64,000 nucleotides of DNA from an uncultured Bacteroidales bacterium (GTDB lineage Bacteria > Bacteroidota > Bacteroidia > Bacteroidales > F082): NCBI GenBank assembly GCA_946408345.1, contig CAMJRR010000016.1, positions 1 through 64,000 of the forward strand. The letters are read 5' to 3'. This document shows, one piece after another, positions 50,177 to 59,200 of this stretch. Position 1 is the stretch's first letter. The number at the start of each line of letters is the position of its first letter. Position numbers and translations under genes: made by a program. The notes beneath the pieces are model-generated. The model saw only the letters and a program-made list of their open reading frames with translations. It had not been told where the DNA came from and did not search any database.

Positions 50177-50300
50177 TTTTGGGGGATTCGCTTCGCGAAG
50201 AAATTGAAAAAAATCTGTTTCAAAATCCATAGAAAACCATTCACTTAAGAAATCAACAAATTGATTTTTAAGATTTTTGATTTGATTTTTGAAAGATTTC

Positions 50301-50332
50301 TTGCCGTAGGCAATCCCAAATTAGTATCTTTG
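50301..50332 (+). promoter_or_regulatory. Promoter of the first PPAD-like gene
   Basis: TTG at 50301-50303, 21-bp gap, TATCTTTG at 50325-50332 (exact -7). The ATG at 50351 follows after 18 bp, which argues against a longer N-terminal extension. Confidence 0.65.
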
Positions 50333-50350
50333 CCGCAAATTTTTCGAACT

Positions 50351-52654
50351 ATGAAAAAAGCATTATCAATTTTCACTCTTTTGCTCTTGATGGCCGCCAC
50401 TATGCAGGCCCAAGAAAAGAAACCCGATTGGATGAGATGGCATTATCTCTCCGAAGAGGAAATGTATGACAAGTCCCGTGGGATGAACTTTGTCGAGACC
50501 GATCCACCGACAGGCACACCGCGTTTTGTGGCCGAGTTTGAGCCCATGCAAGGTGTGATGATTCGCTACCCTCTTGGTATCCCTGAGAGTCTTGTCGAGC
50601 AACTATCGAACAACTGCATGGTGTATTGCATCGTTAGCAGCGGTTACCAAAGCCAAGCCCAAAGCACTTTCCAAAATGCAGGCGTCAATATGAGCAATGT
50701 CACCTTCGTGAACGCCCAGTCTGACTCCTATTGGGTGCGCGACTACGGTCCTTGGTACATCTTTGAAGACCGCAACCCCGCCATCGTTGACAACATCTAT
50801 AACCGTCCGCGTCCCAACGACGACAATATGTCGCAAGTGTTCGCCAATTTTTGGCAGATTCCTATGTACGGAATGAGACTGGAACACACTGGTGGCAACA
50901 TGATGGAAGACGGTCGTGGCCACGGCGTGAGCGATGATCTTGTGTTTCAGGAAAACCAGCAAGACTATGGCATCAATGAGGAAACTGTCCGTCAAAGGAT
51001 GAACGACTATTTGGGCATCAATCCTTATCATGTCACCATCGACCCGCAAGGCGACTACATCGCCCATGTGGACTGCTGGGGAAAATACCTTGCTCCCGAC
51101 AAGATCTTGATTGCGCAATTGCCGCAAAGCAATCCACGCTATCAATATTACGAACAAGTGGCCGAATACTTCGCGACCACCAACTGCTGCTGGGGTTATC
51201 CTTACCATGTTTATCGTGTGCAGGAACCCGGTGGCTACACTTTGGCTCCTTACACCAACAGCCTTATTCTCAACAAGACTGTCTATGTGCCGATTGGCAC
51301 CAATAGTACTTACAACCAGCAGGCACTTCAAGTCTATCAAGAAGCCATGCCAGGCTATGAGATTATCGGCGTGGCCAACAATACCTACAATGGTTGGGAA
51401 AACACCGATGCCCTGCACTGCCGCACCCGTGGCGTGATGGACTTCCACATGCTTTTTGTCGACCACCGCGATGTGCTCTTCGGTGAGCAGGAATGGCAAG
51501 ACTCCATCCCCGTGGTATCCAAGTTCATCGCCTACAGCGGTGCCAACTTGAAGCAAGACTCCCTCCTTGTTTATTATAGCATTGACGGCGGCACTTACCA
51601 AACTGCACATATGACTACTACGGGCAACCCTGACGAGTATGTCGGCTACATCAAAGGCTACCAAGGCGAATCGGAGATTGACTACTATGTGTTTGGTGCC
51701 GACGAATCGGGGCATCGTTACACGCAACCCGTCTTCGCCGACCTTGACCCGCACCATTTCACCATGGAGGCACATGAACCTCCTATGCCCCAGGGCGAAT
51801 TGGTGATTACGCCAGATACGCTGTGGTTCACCCAAATGGGACAGGAAAGACAGTTTAATATCATCAACGAAACAAACGAAGCAGTCACTATCATTGATGT
51901 GGTGCCCGAAGCACCTAGTTTCAATCTTTGGGACAACACTTTCCCATACACCTTGCAACCTGGAGAAACGCTTGTGGTTACCATAAATTTCCAATCCGCA
52001 CCTGGTAAAGACACCTACATTCCTTACGAGATTCTGGTTCAGACCACATTGGGCGACCGGATTGTGATGGGCATGGTGCTGAACACCTCACTTGACAGTG
52101 GTTTTGTGATTGTGGGTGCGCCCGTTGTGGAATTCAATGAGCCAGACAGTCTCCCTCAACAAGTGTGTATGCAAAATCGTTTCTTTGGCAGCCAGATTCC
52201 TGTCAAGGTGCTATCTGTTACCGAAAACGAAACGAACTATTTGCGCTTGGAGCCTCATGGTACCTTGCCTTACACGGTGGAACCTGCGGATTATTTCTAC
52301 CTTGATGTGTATGTCAATGCCTTGGCGAAAGGCTATGTAGTCACCACCTTTACGGTTCAGACCGATCAAAATGACTGCACTTATAGCGTCGCTATCAACG
52401 AAGACCTCTTGAGCGTCACCGAACTCACCGCCGAAACCAAGCTCTACCCCAACCCGACCACGGGCCAATTCACCGTGGAAGGCGTGAATGTGGCCAAAGT
52501 GGAGGTCTATAACCTCGTGGGACAAAAAGTCTGTGAGCAGCAAGGCAGCAAGGTCGTCAACATCGATGCCAACGAATGGAACAAGGGCATCTATTTAGTC
52601 AATATCATTGAACAGAATGGTGCTGTGGTGACCAAGAAATTGGTGGTGAGATAA
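50351..52654 (+). CDS. Secreted peptidylarginine deiminase (PPAD homologue), T9SS cargo, with extra Ig-like region
   Basis: 767 residues. Signal peptide MKKALSIFTLLLLMAATMQAQ. Deiminase domain to ~residue 390: FEPMQGVMIRYPLGIPESLV, YWVRDYGPWYIFED (Asp131), YNRPRPNDDN (Arg152, Arg154), HTGGNMMEDG, HVDCWGKYLAPDKIL (His239, Asp241), YTNSLILN (Asn303) and ALHCRTRG (Cys357). These match the catalytic and carboxylate-binding residues described for Porphyromonas gingivalis PPAD. An Ig-like domain follows (YYSIDGGTYQTAHMTTTG ... DPHHFTME), then ~220 extra residues of HYDIN/Ig type (LVITPDTLWFTQMG), then a T9SS sorting domain (LYPNPTTGQFTVEG). It would convert peptidyl or free arginine to citrulline and ammonia outside the cell. 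Confidence 0.88.
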   Translation: MKKALSIFTLLLLMAATMQAQEKKPDWMRWHYLSEEEMYDKSRGMNFVETDPPTGTPRFVAEFEPMQGVMIRYPLGIPESLVEQLSNNCMVYCIVSSGYQSQAQSTFQNAGVNMSNVTFVNAQSDSYWVRDYGPWYIFEDRNPAIVDNIYNRPRPNDDNMSQVFANFWQIPMYGMRLEHTGGNMMEDGRGHGVSDDLVFQENQQDYGINEETVRQRMNDYLGINPYHVTIDPQGDYIAHVDCWGKYLAPDKILIAQLPQSNPRYQYYEQVAEYFATTNCCWGYPYHVYRVQEPGGYTLAPYTNSLILNKTVYVPIGTNSTYNQQALQVYQEAMPGYEIIGVANNTYNGWENTDALHCRTRGVMDFHMLFVDHRDVLFGEQEWQDSIPVVSKFIAYSGANLKQDSLLVYYSIDGGTYQTAHMTTTGNPDEYVGYIKGYQGESEIDYYVFGADESGHRYTQPVFADLDPHHFTMEAHEPPMPQGELVITPDTLWFTQMGQERQFNIINETNEAVTIIDVVPEAPSFNLWDNTFPYTLQPGETLVVTINFQSAPGKDTYIPYEILVQTTLGDRIVMGMVLNTSLDSGFVIVGAPVVEFNEPDSLPQQVCMQNRFFGSQIPVKVLSVTENETNYLRLEPHGTLPYTVEPADYFYLDVYVNALAKGYVVTTFTVQTDQNDCTYSVAINEDLLSVTELTAETKLYPNPTTGQFTVEGVNVAKVEVYNLVGQKVCEQQGSKVVNIDANEWNKGIYLVNIIEQNGAVVTKKLVVR

Positions 52655-52664
52655 TCTATGTGGT

Positions 52665-52693
52665 AGGGACGCGCCATGGCTCGTCTCTATAAT
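52665..52693. repeat. GTAGGGACGCG hairpin element, copy 1
   Basis: GTAGGGACGCGccatggCTCGTCTCTAT, close to the element at 54418-54443. One copy follows each PPAD-like gene. Confidence 0.6.
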
Positions 52694-52700
52694 TCGAATA

Positions 52701-52738
52701 AATAATCCCGAAACACGTTGCTGTTTCGGGATTATTTG
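52701..52738 (+). terminator. Terminator of the first PPAD-like gene
   Basis: Perfect 15-bp stem AATAATCCCGAAACA / TGTTTCGGGATTATT, loop CGTTGC, then TTTGG. Confidence 0.85.
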
Positions 52739-52747
52739 GTATTTTTG
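52718..52747 (+). promoter_or_regulatory. Promoter of the second PPAD-like gene
   Basis: TTG at 52718-52720, 19-bp gap, TATTTTTG at 52740-52747; ATG at 52769. The promoter overlaps the right half of the preceding terminator, and the two PPAD-like genes are therefore separate units. Confidence 0.6.
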
Positions 52748-52768
52748 CTAGCAAATCTAACTATTACT

Positions 52769-54412
52769 ATGAAACAAACCATCCTTTCCGTATTATTATC
52801 GTTATTCTTTGTGGTTACTTCTTTTGCGCAAAATAACATTTTCAATCATAGAAGAGGTCTTTTGAATGAAAAAACAAGTAGCTTCCATTTTTTGGAGACC
52901 AATCCTCCAATAGGAGAACCTCGTTTTGTGGCAGAATTTGAGCCAATGCAAGGGGTGATGATACGCTATCCTCTAGGTATTCCTGAAAGTTTGGTCGCTG
53001 ACTTTGCCAATAATTGTCATGTATATTGCATTGTGATGGACAGTTGTCAAAATGACGCATACCAAACTTTCGTTGATGTTGGCGTCGATATGAATCGGGT
53101 GACCTTTGTCAATGCACCCACAGACGACTTTTTTATTCGAGACTATGGACCTTGGTATATCTTTGAAGACAAGGAGCCTGCCATTGTTGATAATCTATAC
53201 TATCCTGAATGGCGTCCTAAAGACGACAGTATTCCTTTTGTGTTTTCCGATTTTTGGAATATTCCCATCTATGAGACAAGCCTCTATTATGAAGGCGGCA
53301 ACATGATGGAAGATGGTCGTGGACATGGTGTTAGTGATAATCGCGTGTTGTTAGCAAACAACAATGATGAAGAAAACCTTCGTACTATAATGCGTAATTA
53401 TCTAGGTATTGACCCTATTCATCTCGTTAGTCCAAACAACCACTATCCTCACGTGGATTGCTGGGGTAAATTTCTTGCTCCTGACATCATACTCATTGCC
53501 AAAATACCCGAAAACGACCCTGTTTATTCTGATTTTGAAGAAGTTGCTAACCATTTTGCCACTACAAATTGTTGCTGGGGTTACCCTTATAGGGTTTATC
53601 GCGTTGACATACCCGAGGATGGATGGAATAGTGTCGCTCCTTATACCAACAGCCTTATTCTCAATAAGACCGTATATTTGCCAATAAGAGATGACAGCAT
53701 CTTCGATCAGAATGCAATAGCGGTCTATCAAGGAGCTATGCCAGGTTATGATATTGTACCAGTAAGTGGCTGCGACAGCCATCCTTGGCAACCAGGTGAT
53801 GCCCTGCACTGCCGCACCCGTGGCGTGATGGACTTCAACATGCTATTCGTCGACCATCGTAATGTGCTTCACGGTGAGCAAGAATGGCAGGACTCCATCC
53901 CTGTTGTTTCCAAGTTCATCGCTTACAGTGGCGCCGATTTAAAGCAGGATTCTCTCCTTGTTTATTATAGTATTGACGGCGGTGCCTACCAAGTGGCCCA
54001 CATGACTGCCACGGGCAACCCTGACGAGTATGTAGGCTACATCAAGGGCTACCAAGGCGAATCATCCATCAATTATTATGTGTTTGGAGCTGATGAATCG
54101 GGGCACCGCTACACACAGCCTGTCTTCGCCGAACTTGACCCGCACCATTTCACGATTGGGTTGCATGAAGCTATCACCGAACTCTCCTCCGAAGCCAAAC
54201 TTTACCCCAACCCGACCACAGGCCAATTCACCGTGGAAGGCGCGAATGTAGCCAAGGTGGAGGTCTATAACCTCGTGGGACAAAAGGTCTGCGAGCAGCA
54301 AGGCAGCAAGGTCGTCAACATCGATGCCGCCGAATGGAACAAGGGCATCTATTTAGTCAACATCATTGAAGAGAATGGTGCCGTGGTGGCCAAGAAATTG
54401 GTGGTGAAATAA
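52769..54412 (+). CDS. Secreted PPAD-like deiminase, short form, T9SS cargo, changed substrate-carboxylate site
   Basis: 547 residues from ATG 52769 (signal MKQTILSVLLSLFFVVTSFAQ). The catalytic set is complete: RDYGPWYIFED (Asp125), HVDCWGKFL (His228, Asp230), YTNSLILN (Asn294), ALHCRTRG (Cys348). The segment that carries the Arg pair binding the substrate C-terminus in PPAD reads YYPEWRPKDD: the first Arg is Glu147 and only the second (Arg149) remains. One Ig-like domain, then the T9SS sorting domain; the extra 220-residue region of its neighbour is missing, so the length is that of P. gingivalis PPAD (556). The 5' two thirds are AT-rich and diverged, while the DNA from ~53799 on is close to the first copy. 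Confidence 0.88.
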   Translation: MKQTILSVLLSLFFVVTSFAQNNIFNHRRGLLNEKTSSFHFLETNPPIGEPRFVAEFEPMQGVMIRYPLGIPESLVADFANNCHVYCIVMDSCQNDAYQTFVDVGVDMNRVTFVNAPTDDFFIRDYGPWYIFEDKEPAIVDNLYYPEWRPKDDSIPFVFSDFWNIPIYETSLYYEGGNMMEDGRGHGVSDNRVLLANNNDEENLRTIMRNYLGIDPIHLVSPNNHYPHVDCWGKFLAPDIILIAKIPENDPVYSDFEEVANHFATTNCCWGYPYRVYRVDIPEDGWNSVAPYTNSLILNKTVYLPIRDDSIFDQNAIAVYQGAMPGYDIVPVSGCDSHPWQPGDALHCRTRGVMDFNMLFVDHRNVLHGEQEWQDSIPVVSKFIAYSGADLKQDSLLVYYSIDGGAYQVAHMTATGNPDEYVGYIKGYQGESSINYYVFGADESGHRYTQPVFAELDPHHFTIGLHEAITELSSEAKLYPNPTTGQFTVEGANVAKVEVYNLVGQKVCEQQGSKVVNIDAAEWNKGIYLVNIIEENGAVVAKKLVVK

Positions 54413-54417
54413 TCCTT

Positions 54418-54443
54418 GTAGGGACGCGATTCATCGCGTCTTA
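54418..54443. repeat. GTAGGGACGCG hairpin element, copy 2
   Basis: GTAGGGACGCGATTCATCGCGTC folds as GACGCGAT/ATCGCGTC with a 2-base loop (TC). Confidence 0.65.
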
Positions 54444-54454
54444 TTGAAAAACCA

Positions 54455-54488
54455 AAGAATCCCTGAATCCGTTTCGGGGATTCTTATT
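54455..54488 (+). terminator. Terminator of the second PPAD-like gene
   Basis: AAGAATCCC / GGGATTCTT stem with a 13-base loop, followed by ATTATTTTT. Confidence 0.75.
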
Positions 54489-54557
54489 ATTTTTGCAGGG
54501 ACTAGACAATAGACCGGGAAAGACAATCCTAAAGCCTTTACCGTCATGGCAGAGAAG

Positions 54558-54626
54558 CATCCGCCATCTCCCAAGCGCGAAGACGACACCTTATCGTTTG
54601 GAAGATTGCGGGTGCTAGACCCGCAA
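54558..54626. repeat. Composite palindromic repeat (CTCCCAAGCGCGAAGACGA family), copy 2
   Basis: CCGCCATCTCCCAAGCGCGAAGACGA, then TTTGGAAGA and TTGCGGGtgctagaCCCGCAA. Core orientation equals copy 1 at 20646, but the CCGCCA word is now on the left and the CCCGCAA hairpin on the right. Confidence 0.8.
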
Positions 54627-54729
54627 ATCCCCGATTCGACGACGCGAAGCGAGTCAATGACGGCTTTGAGTTGAGAGTCGTCCTCTGTGGTCTCATGTCG
54701 AATAATACGATAACCAACACTTCAAAATA

Positions 54730-55230
54730 ATGAAAAGAATCATTCCTATACTTTTCTGCGCCCTTATGGCCTTGGCTTCCTGCCAAAAGAAAAACGCCCC
54801 ACTGTTTCGCGGCGACTACAGCTTCAAGACCTCGGGCAGCGTCACCTTGGAAGAGATAAATCCCGAAGATGAGCCTGCCTCTTTCACCGTCAGTCTGCCT
54901 AATGAAATCGGACAGTTGGAGATCAGTGCCTTGGACAAAGGCAAGGACAGCGTCCTCGTGGTGATGAACACCATGGGTGGCGAGGTCGTGGTCACCCATG
55001 CCTTCTGCAAGGACAACGAGATCTTCCTCCGCGACTTCAAGAAAAACACGCTGCTCTTCACAGGTGACTCTATCACGTTGAAGAACGAACTGCGCGTCAA
55101 GGCATCTGGGCAGATGTACGAGGACAACACGCTCATCCTCAACATGACCTACGAAGGCGAAGCCGAGACCAACGAACGCAGTTTCAAGATTTATGGTGAT
55201 GACATCCGCATGGCGGCTATAAGGAACTAA
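54730..55230 (+). CDS. Small lipoprotein of unknown function, first gene of the RND operon
   Basis: 166 residues with lipobox MALASC. The mature part is beta-rich (GDYSFKTSGSVTLEE, GQLEISALDKGKDSVLVVMNTMGGEVVVTHAFC, TLILNMTYEGEAE) and resembles lipocalin-like single-domain Bacteroidota lipoproteins. It ends 4 bp before the adaptor gene, so it belongs to the efflux operon and may sit at the outer membrane with the pump. No family assignment. Confidence 0.7.
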   Translation: MKRIIPILFCALMALASCQKKNAPLFRGDYSFKTSGSVTLEEINPEDEPASFTVSLPNEIGQLEISALDKGKDSVLVVMNTMGGEVVVTHAFCKDNEIFLRDFKKNTLLFTGDSITLKNELRVKASGQMYEDNTLILNMTYEGEAETNERSFKIYGDDIRMAAIRN

Positions 55231-55234
55231 TGCT

Positions 55235-56275
55235 ATGAAAACGAAACATATCCTTTGGTTCTTGTCCCTGTTGCTGGTTGGCTGCGGCGAAACCGATCCA
55301 CAGCAACTCAAAGAGAAGCTCATCGGTGGTCCTGCCGAAGAGCGTGTCATTACAGTGGGTGTGCAGCACATCGACACCGTGGGCGGCTTGGTCCGCAACA
55401 GCTATCCAGGCTACCTTGAAGAAGGCAACACCGTCGACATCAGCTTCAAATATGGCGGCACCTTGCAGACACTCAATGTGAAAGAAGGCAGCACGGTGCG
55501 CAAAGGACAAGTGCTGGCGCGTGTGTCCTCCCCCCAGATGGAGAGCACCCAACGTTCGGCACAAGCCACCCTTGAGCAGGCTCAAGATGCCTACGACCGC
55601 CTGAAGAAAGTGCACGACAATGGCAGCTTGCCAGAAATCAGATGGCGCGAGATGGTGGCCAACCTTGAAAAAGCCCAAGCCGCCCTCGATTTGGCCAACG
55701 CCATGCTGGCCGACAACACCGTCACGGCCCCCTTCGACGGCACCGTCACCAACTTGAGCGCCGTGAAAGGTGAGAGCATCACGCCGCTGAAGCCCATCAT
55801 GCGCATCATCAGCACCAAAGGCTTGGTGGTGAAAATCAGCGTGCCGGAGAACGAAATCGCCAAGGTGCAAATTGGCGATGAAGCACAAATTCTCATCCCC
55901 GCCCTCGACAACCGCCGCTGCAAAGGCCATATCCTCGAAAAGAACATGACTTCATCGTTGCTCACGCATAGCTACCCTGTGAAAGTGCTCATCGATGAGA
56001 AAGATGAGGCTTTCACCCCGGGCATGATTGCTAAAGTGGTGCTGAGTGCAGATGTCGATAACGGCATTGTCATTCCCGCCAACGCGGTATTGATCAACAA
56101 CGCCGGCAAGTTCGTGTGGGTGGCGAAAGACGGTCGTGCTACAAGGCAAAACATCACCATCTCGGGCTATTCGGGCACGGGCGTGGTGGTGAGCGAAGGC
56201 TTGCATAGTGGCGACATCGTCATCGTGGAAGGGTATCAGAAGGTTAGTGAAGGGATGAAAGTGAGTTATGAGTAA
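55235..56275 (+). CDS. RND efflux periplasmic adaptor (membrane fusion protein)
   Basis: 346 residues, lipoprotein signal MKTKHILWFLSLLLVGC. Order of parts: beta-barrel strand and lipoyl half VDISFKYGGTLQTLNVKEGSTVRKGQVLARV, helical hairpin MESTQRSAQATLEQAQDAYDRLKKVHDNGS with LEKAQAALDLANAMLADN, lipoyl half TVTAPFDGTVTNLSAVKGE, and beta-barrel LVVKISVPENEIAKVQIGDEAQI. The hairpin is short. It links the RND pump to the TolC-type channel. The stop overlaps the pump start by 8 bp. Confidence 0.93.
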   Translation: MKTKHILWFLSLLLVGCGETDPQQLKEKLIGGPAEERVITVGVQHIDTVGGLVRNSYPGYLEEGNTVDISFKYGGTLQTLNVKEGSTVRKGQVLARVSSPQMESTQRSAQATLEQAQDAYDRLKKVHDNGSLPEIRWREMVANLEKAQAALDLANAMLADNTVTAPFDGTVTNLSAVKGESITPLKPIMRIISTKGLVVKISVPENEIAKVQIGDEAQILIPALDNRRCKGHILEKNMTSSLLTHSYPVKVLIDEKDEAFTPGMIAKVVLSADVDNGIVIPANAVLINNAGKFVWVAKDGRATRQNITISGYSGTGVVVSEGLHSGDIVIVEGYQKVSEGMKVSYE

Positions 56276-59200
56276 GCTAAAGGATAAAGGTATCATCAGC
56301 GGCAGCATACTGCGCCAGAAGATTGTTTGGGCAGTGGTGGCGGTCATCATGGCCTTTGGTATCTATGCCCTCGTCGACATGAAGAAGGACGAGTTTCCTG
56401 CTTTCACTATTCGTTTGGGTATCGTGGCAGGCGTTTATCCTGGCGCTAACTCCGAGGAGGTGGAAGCCCAGCTCACCAAGCCCTTGGAACAGCTGTTGTT
56501 TGAAATGCCCGAGGTGGACCGCAAGAATACCTATTCCGTCACCAAAGAGGGGATGTGCTACATCTACACCAGCCTCGATGCTTCAGTGAAAGACAAGGAT
56601 ATTGCTTGGTCGAAAATTCGGCATAAGATCAACGAATCCAAGGCTTTGAACTTTCCTGCGGGCGTATTGGCTATCGCCGTCATCGACGACTTCGGCAATA
56701 CCTCTTCACTGCTCATCGCCATGGAGTCGGCCGACAAGACCTACCGCGAGATGCATGACTACACCGACGACCTCACCCACCGCCTCCGCGCCATCCCCGA
56801 GATGGGCAATGTGCGCGTCATGGGCGAGCAAAACGAAGAGATCGCTGTCACCATCGACAAGGAAAAACTCTCATTCTACGGCATCAGCCCCAACATGCTA
56901 ATGTTACATTATGCCTCGCAAGGTCTGCTGACCACCACCGGCACCATGCAGGGCGACGATTTCGACCAACCGCTACACATCGAGAACCCCATGGTCAGCG
57001 AGCAGGAACTCGAAGAGCAGATCATCTATTCCGACGCGGCGGGCAACACCATCCGCCTGCGCGATGTGGCCACCGTCGAACGCCGCATGGCCGAGTCGTC
57101 CAAAGTGGTCAATTTCAACGGCAACGATGCCTTGATTATCAGCGTGGAGATGCGCAAGGGCTACAATATCGTGGCCTTTGGAAGGGAAGTGGAGAAGGTA
57201 TTGTCTGAATTCAAAGCTACCCTGCCCGACAGCGTGAAACTCTATCGCATCACCGATCAACCCAAAGTGGTGCAAAAGTCGGTAAGTTCGTTCCTCCGCG
57301 ACCTGCTTATCTCCATGATTGTTGTCATCGTAGTCATGCTGCTACTGTTCCCCTTCCGCACGGCCCTCATCGCCAGCTCGGGACTGCCCATCTGCACAGC
57401 ATTCAGCATAGGAATGATGTATCTCTTTGGCATTGAGTTGAATACCGTCACTTTGGCGGCACTTATCGTCGTGCTAGGCATGATTGTGGACGACTCCATC
57501 ATCAACATTGACGGCTATATCGACAAGTTGAGCCAAGGCTACAAGCCCTTCGATGCTGCCGTGAGCAGTGCCCATGAGCTCTTCATGCCTATGTTCATCG
57601 CCACAGCCGCCATTGCTTGCATGTTCTTCCCGATGACGCGCATCATCACGGGCCCTTTGGGCGAGTTTGTGCAGCTCTTCCCTTGGACCGTGGCCTTCTC
57701 GCTGATGGCTTCTTTGGCCTACGCCATGCTCGTCATCCCTGGATTGGAGATCATGTTCATCAAGCCGGAAGACAAGCCGCGGCACAACGGCTTCGTGCGG
57801 GCACAGATGCGGTTTTTCGGTTTCCTGCAACGCATCTACGACAAGATGCAGAGCCATTGCTTCAAGCACCCGTTGTTTACCATCGGCATGGGTATCGGCT
57901 CTATCGTCCTGGGCGTGCTGATGTTCTTGGCCTTGCATGTGCAGATGATGCCTATGGCCGAGCGCGACTGCTTCGCCGTTGAGATCCGTCTGCCCGAAGG
58001 CAGCAGCCTCGAAGCCACTACTCGAGTCAGCGACTCGTTGCAGCACTTGATGCTGGCCGACAAGCGTGTCACCTCCGTGACCGCTTTCATCGGCGAGAGC
58101 GCACCACGTTTTCATGTGACCTACTCACCCAGCATACCTGCGTCCAACCTCTCGCAACTCATCGTCAACACCACCTCGAAACAAACCACCGAAGCCCTGC
58201 TGAAAGAATGGGACGACAAATATTCCTACTACTTCCCTGAGGCCTACGTGCGTTTCCGCCAACTTGACTATCAAGCCGTTTCAACGCCTGTTGAGGTCTA
58301 TGTTTATGGCGATGACTACACCAAAACTGCCCCTGTAGCACAGCAAATCAAAGATTACATGCTCACTTTGGACCACGAGCTGCGCTGGGTGCACACCGAT
58401 TACGACGAGCAGCTATCATCAGTGAAGGTGACCATGAAACCCGAGGAATGCGCCCGTTTGGGGCTCACCAAAGGCTTCCTCTCGCTGGATTTGGCCAGCA
58501 GCCTCAACGGTCAGCCCTTGACCACCATCTGGGAAGGCAGTCGAGGCATCCCCGTGAGATTGTATTCCCAGCAAAACTACGACCCCAACAACTACGAATC
58601 CGTACAGAACCAGCTGATTCCGACCATGGTGCCAGGCACCAATGTGCCGCTCCGTCAGGTGGCCGACATCCATCCTGAGTGGCATCCTGTGCAATTGGTG
58701 CGTCGCAATGGCAAGAACGCCATCACCGTGGCTGCCGACATGAAGTTCTGGAGGCCGCAGACCGTGAGTATGAAGAAGATACAGCAGTACATCAATAAGG
58801 AAATCACTCCCAACCTGCCCGAAGGTGTGAGCATCGAATACGGTGGTCTTTCATCGCTCAACACCAGTGTCATCCCACAGCTGCTTTGGAGCTTGATTGC
58901 CGCTATTTTGGTGCTTTTGGTATTCTTGGTGGCCTATTTCAAGAAGTTGAATTTGGCCATTCTTACCTTAGGTTCCAGCACCTTGTGTATGTTTGGTGCC
59001 TTCTTTGGTGAGTGGCTCTTTGGCCTCGACTTCGGCATGACTTCTTTGTTGGGTATTGTCAGCTTGATAGGTATTATCATGCGAAACGGCATCGTCATGT
59101 ACGAATATGCCGAGACGCTGCGCACCGATGAAGGCTTGCCCACCAAGGAAGCCGCCATGAAGGCCGGTAGCCGCCGTATGAGGCCTATCTTTCTCACCTC

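Larger units (their letters stand above)
54413..54729. other. Intergenic region after the second PPAD-like gene
   Basis: Holds the GTAGGGACGCG hairpin, a terminator, an exact -7 box (TATTTTTG, 54488-54495) and the composite repeat. The -7 box is 235 bp from the next start codon, so the lipoprotein/RND transcript would carry a long leader made of repeat DNA. No gene is seen. Confidence 0.6.

Noticed and set aside
50261-50350. N-terminal extension of the first PPAD-like protein
   Set aside because: It would place 30 residues before a perfect signal peptide and includes the promoter.
50603-51994. 460-codon minus-strand open frame opposite the first PPAD-like gene
   Set aside because: The opposite strand holds intact catalytic motifs; this frame is Val/His-rich shadow sequence.
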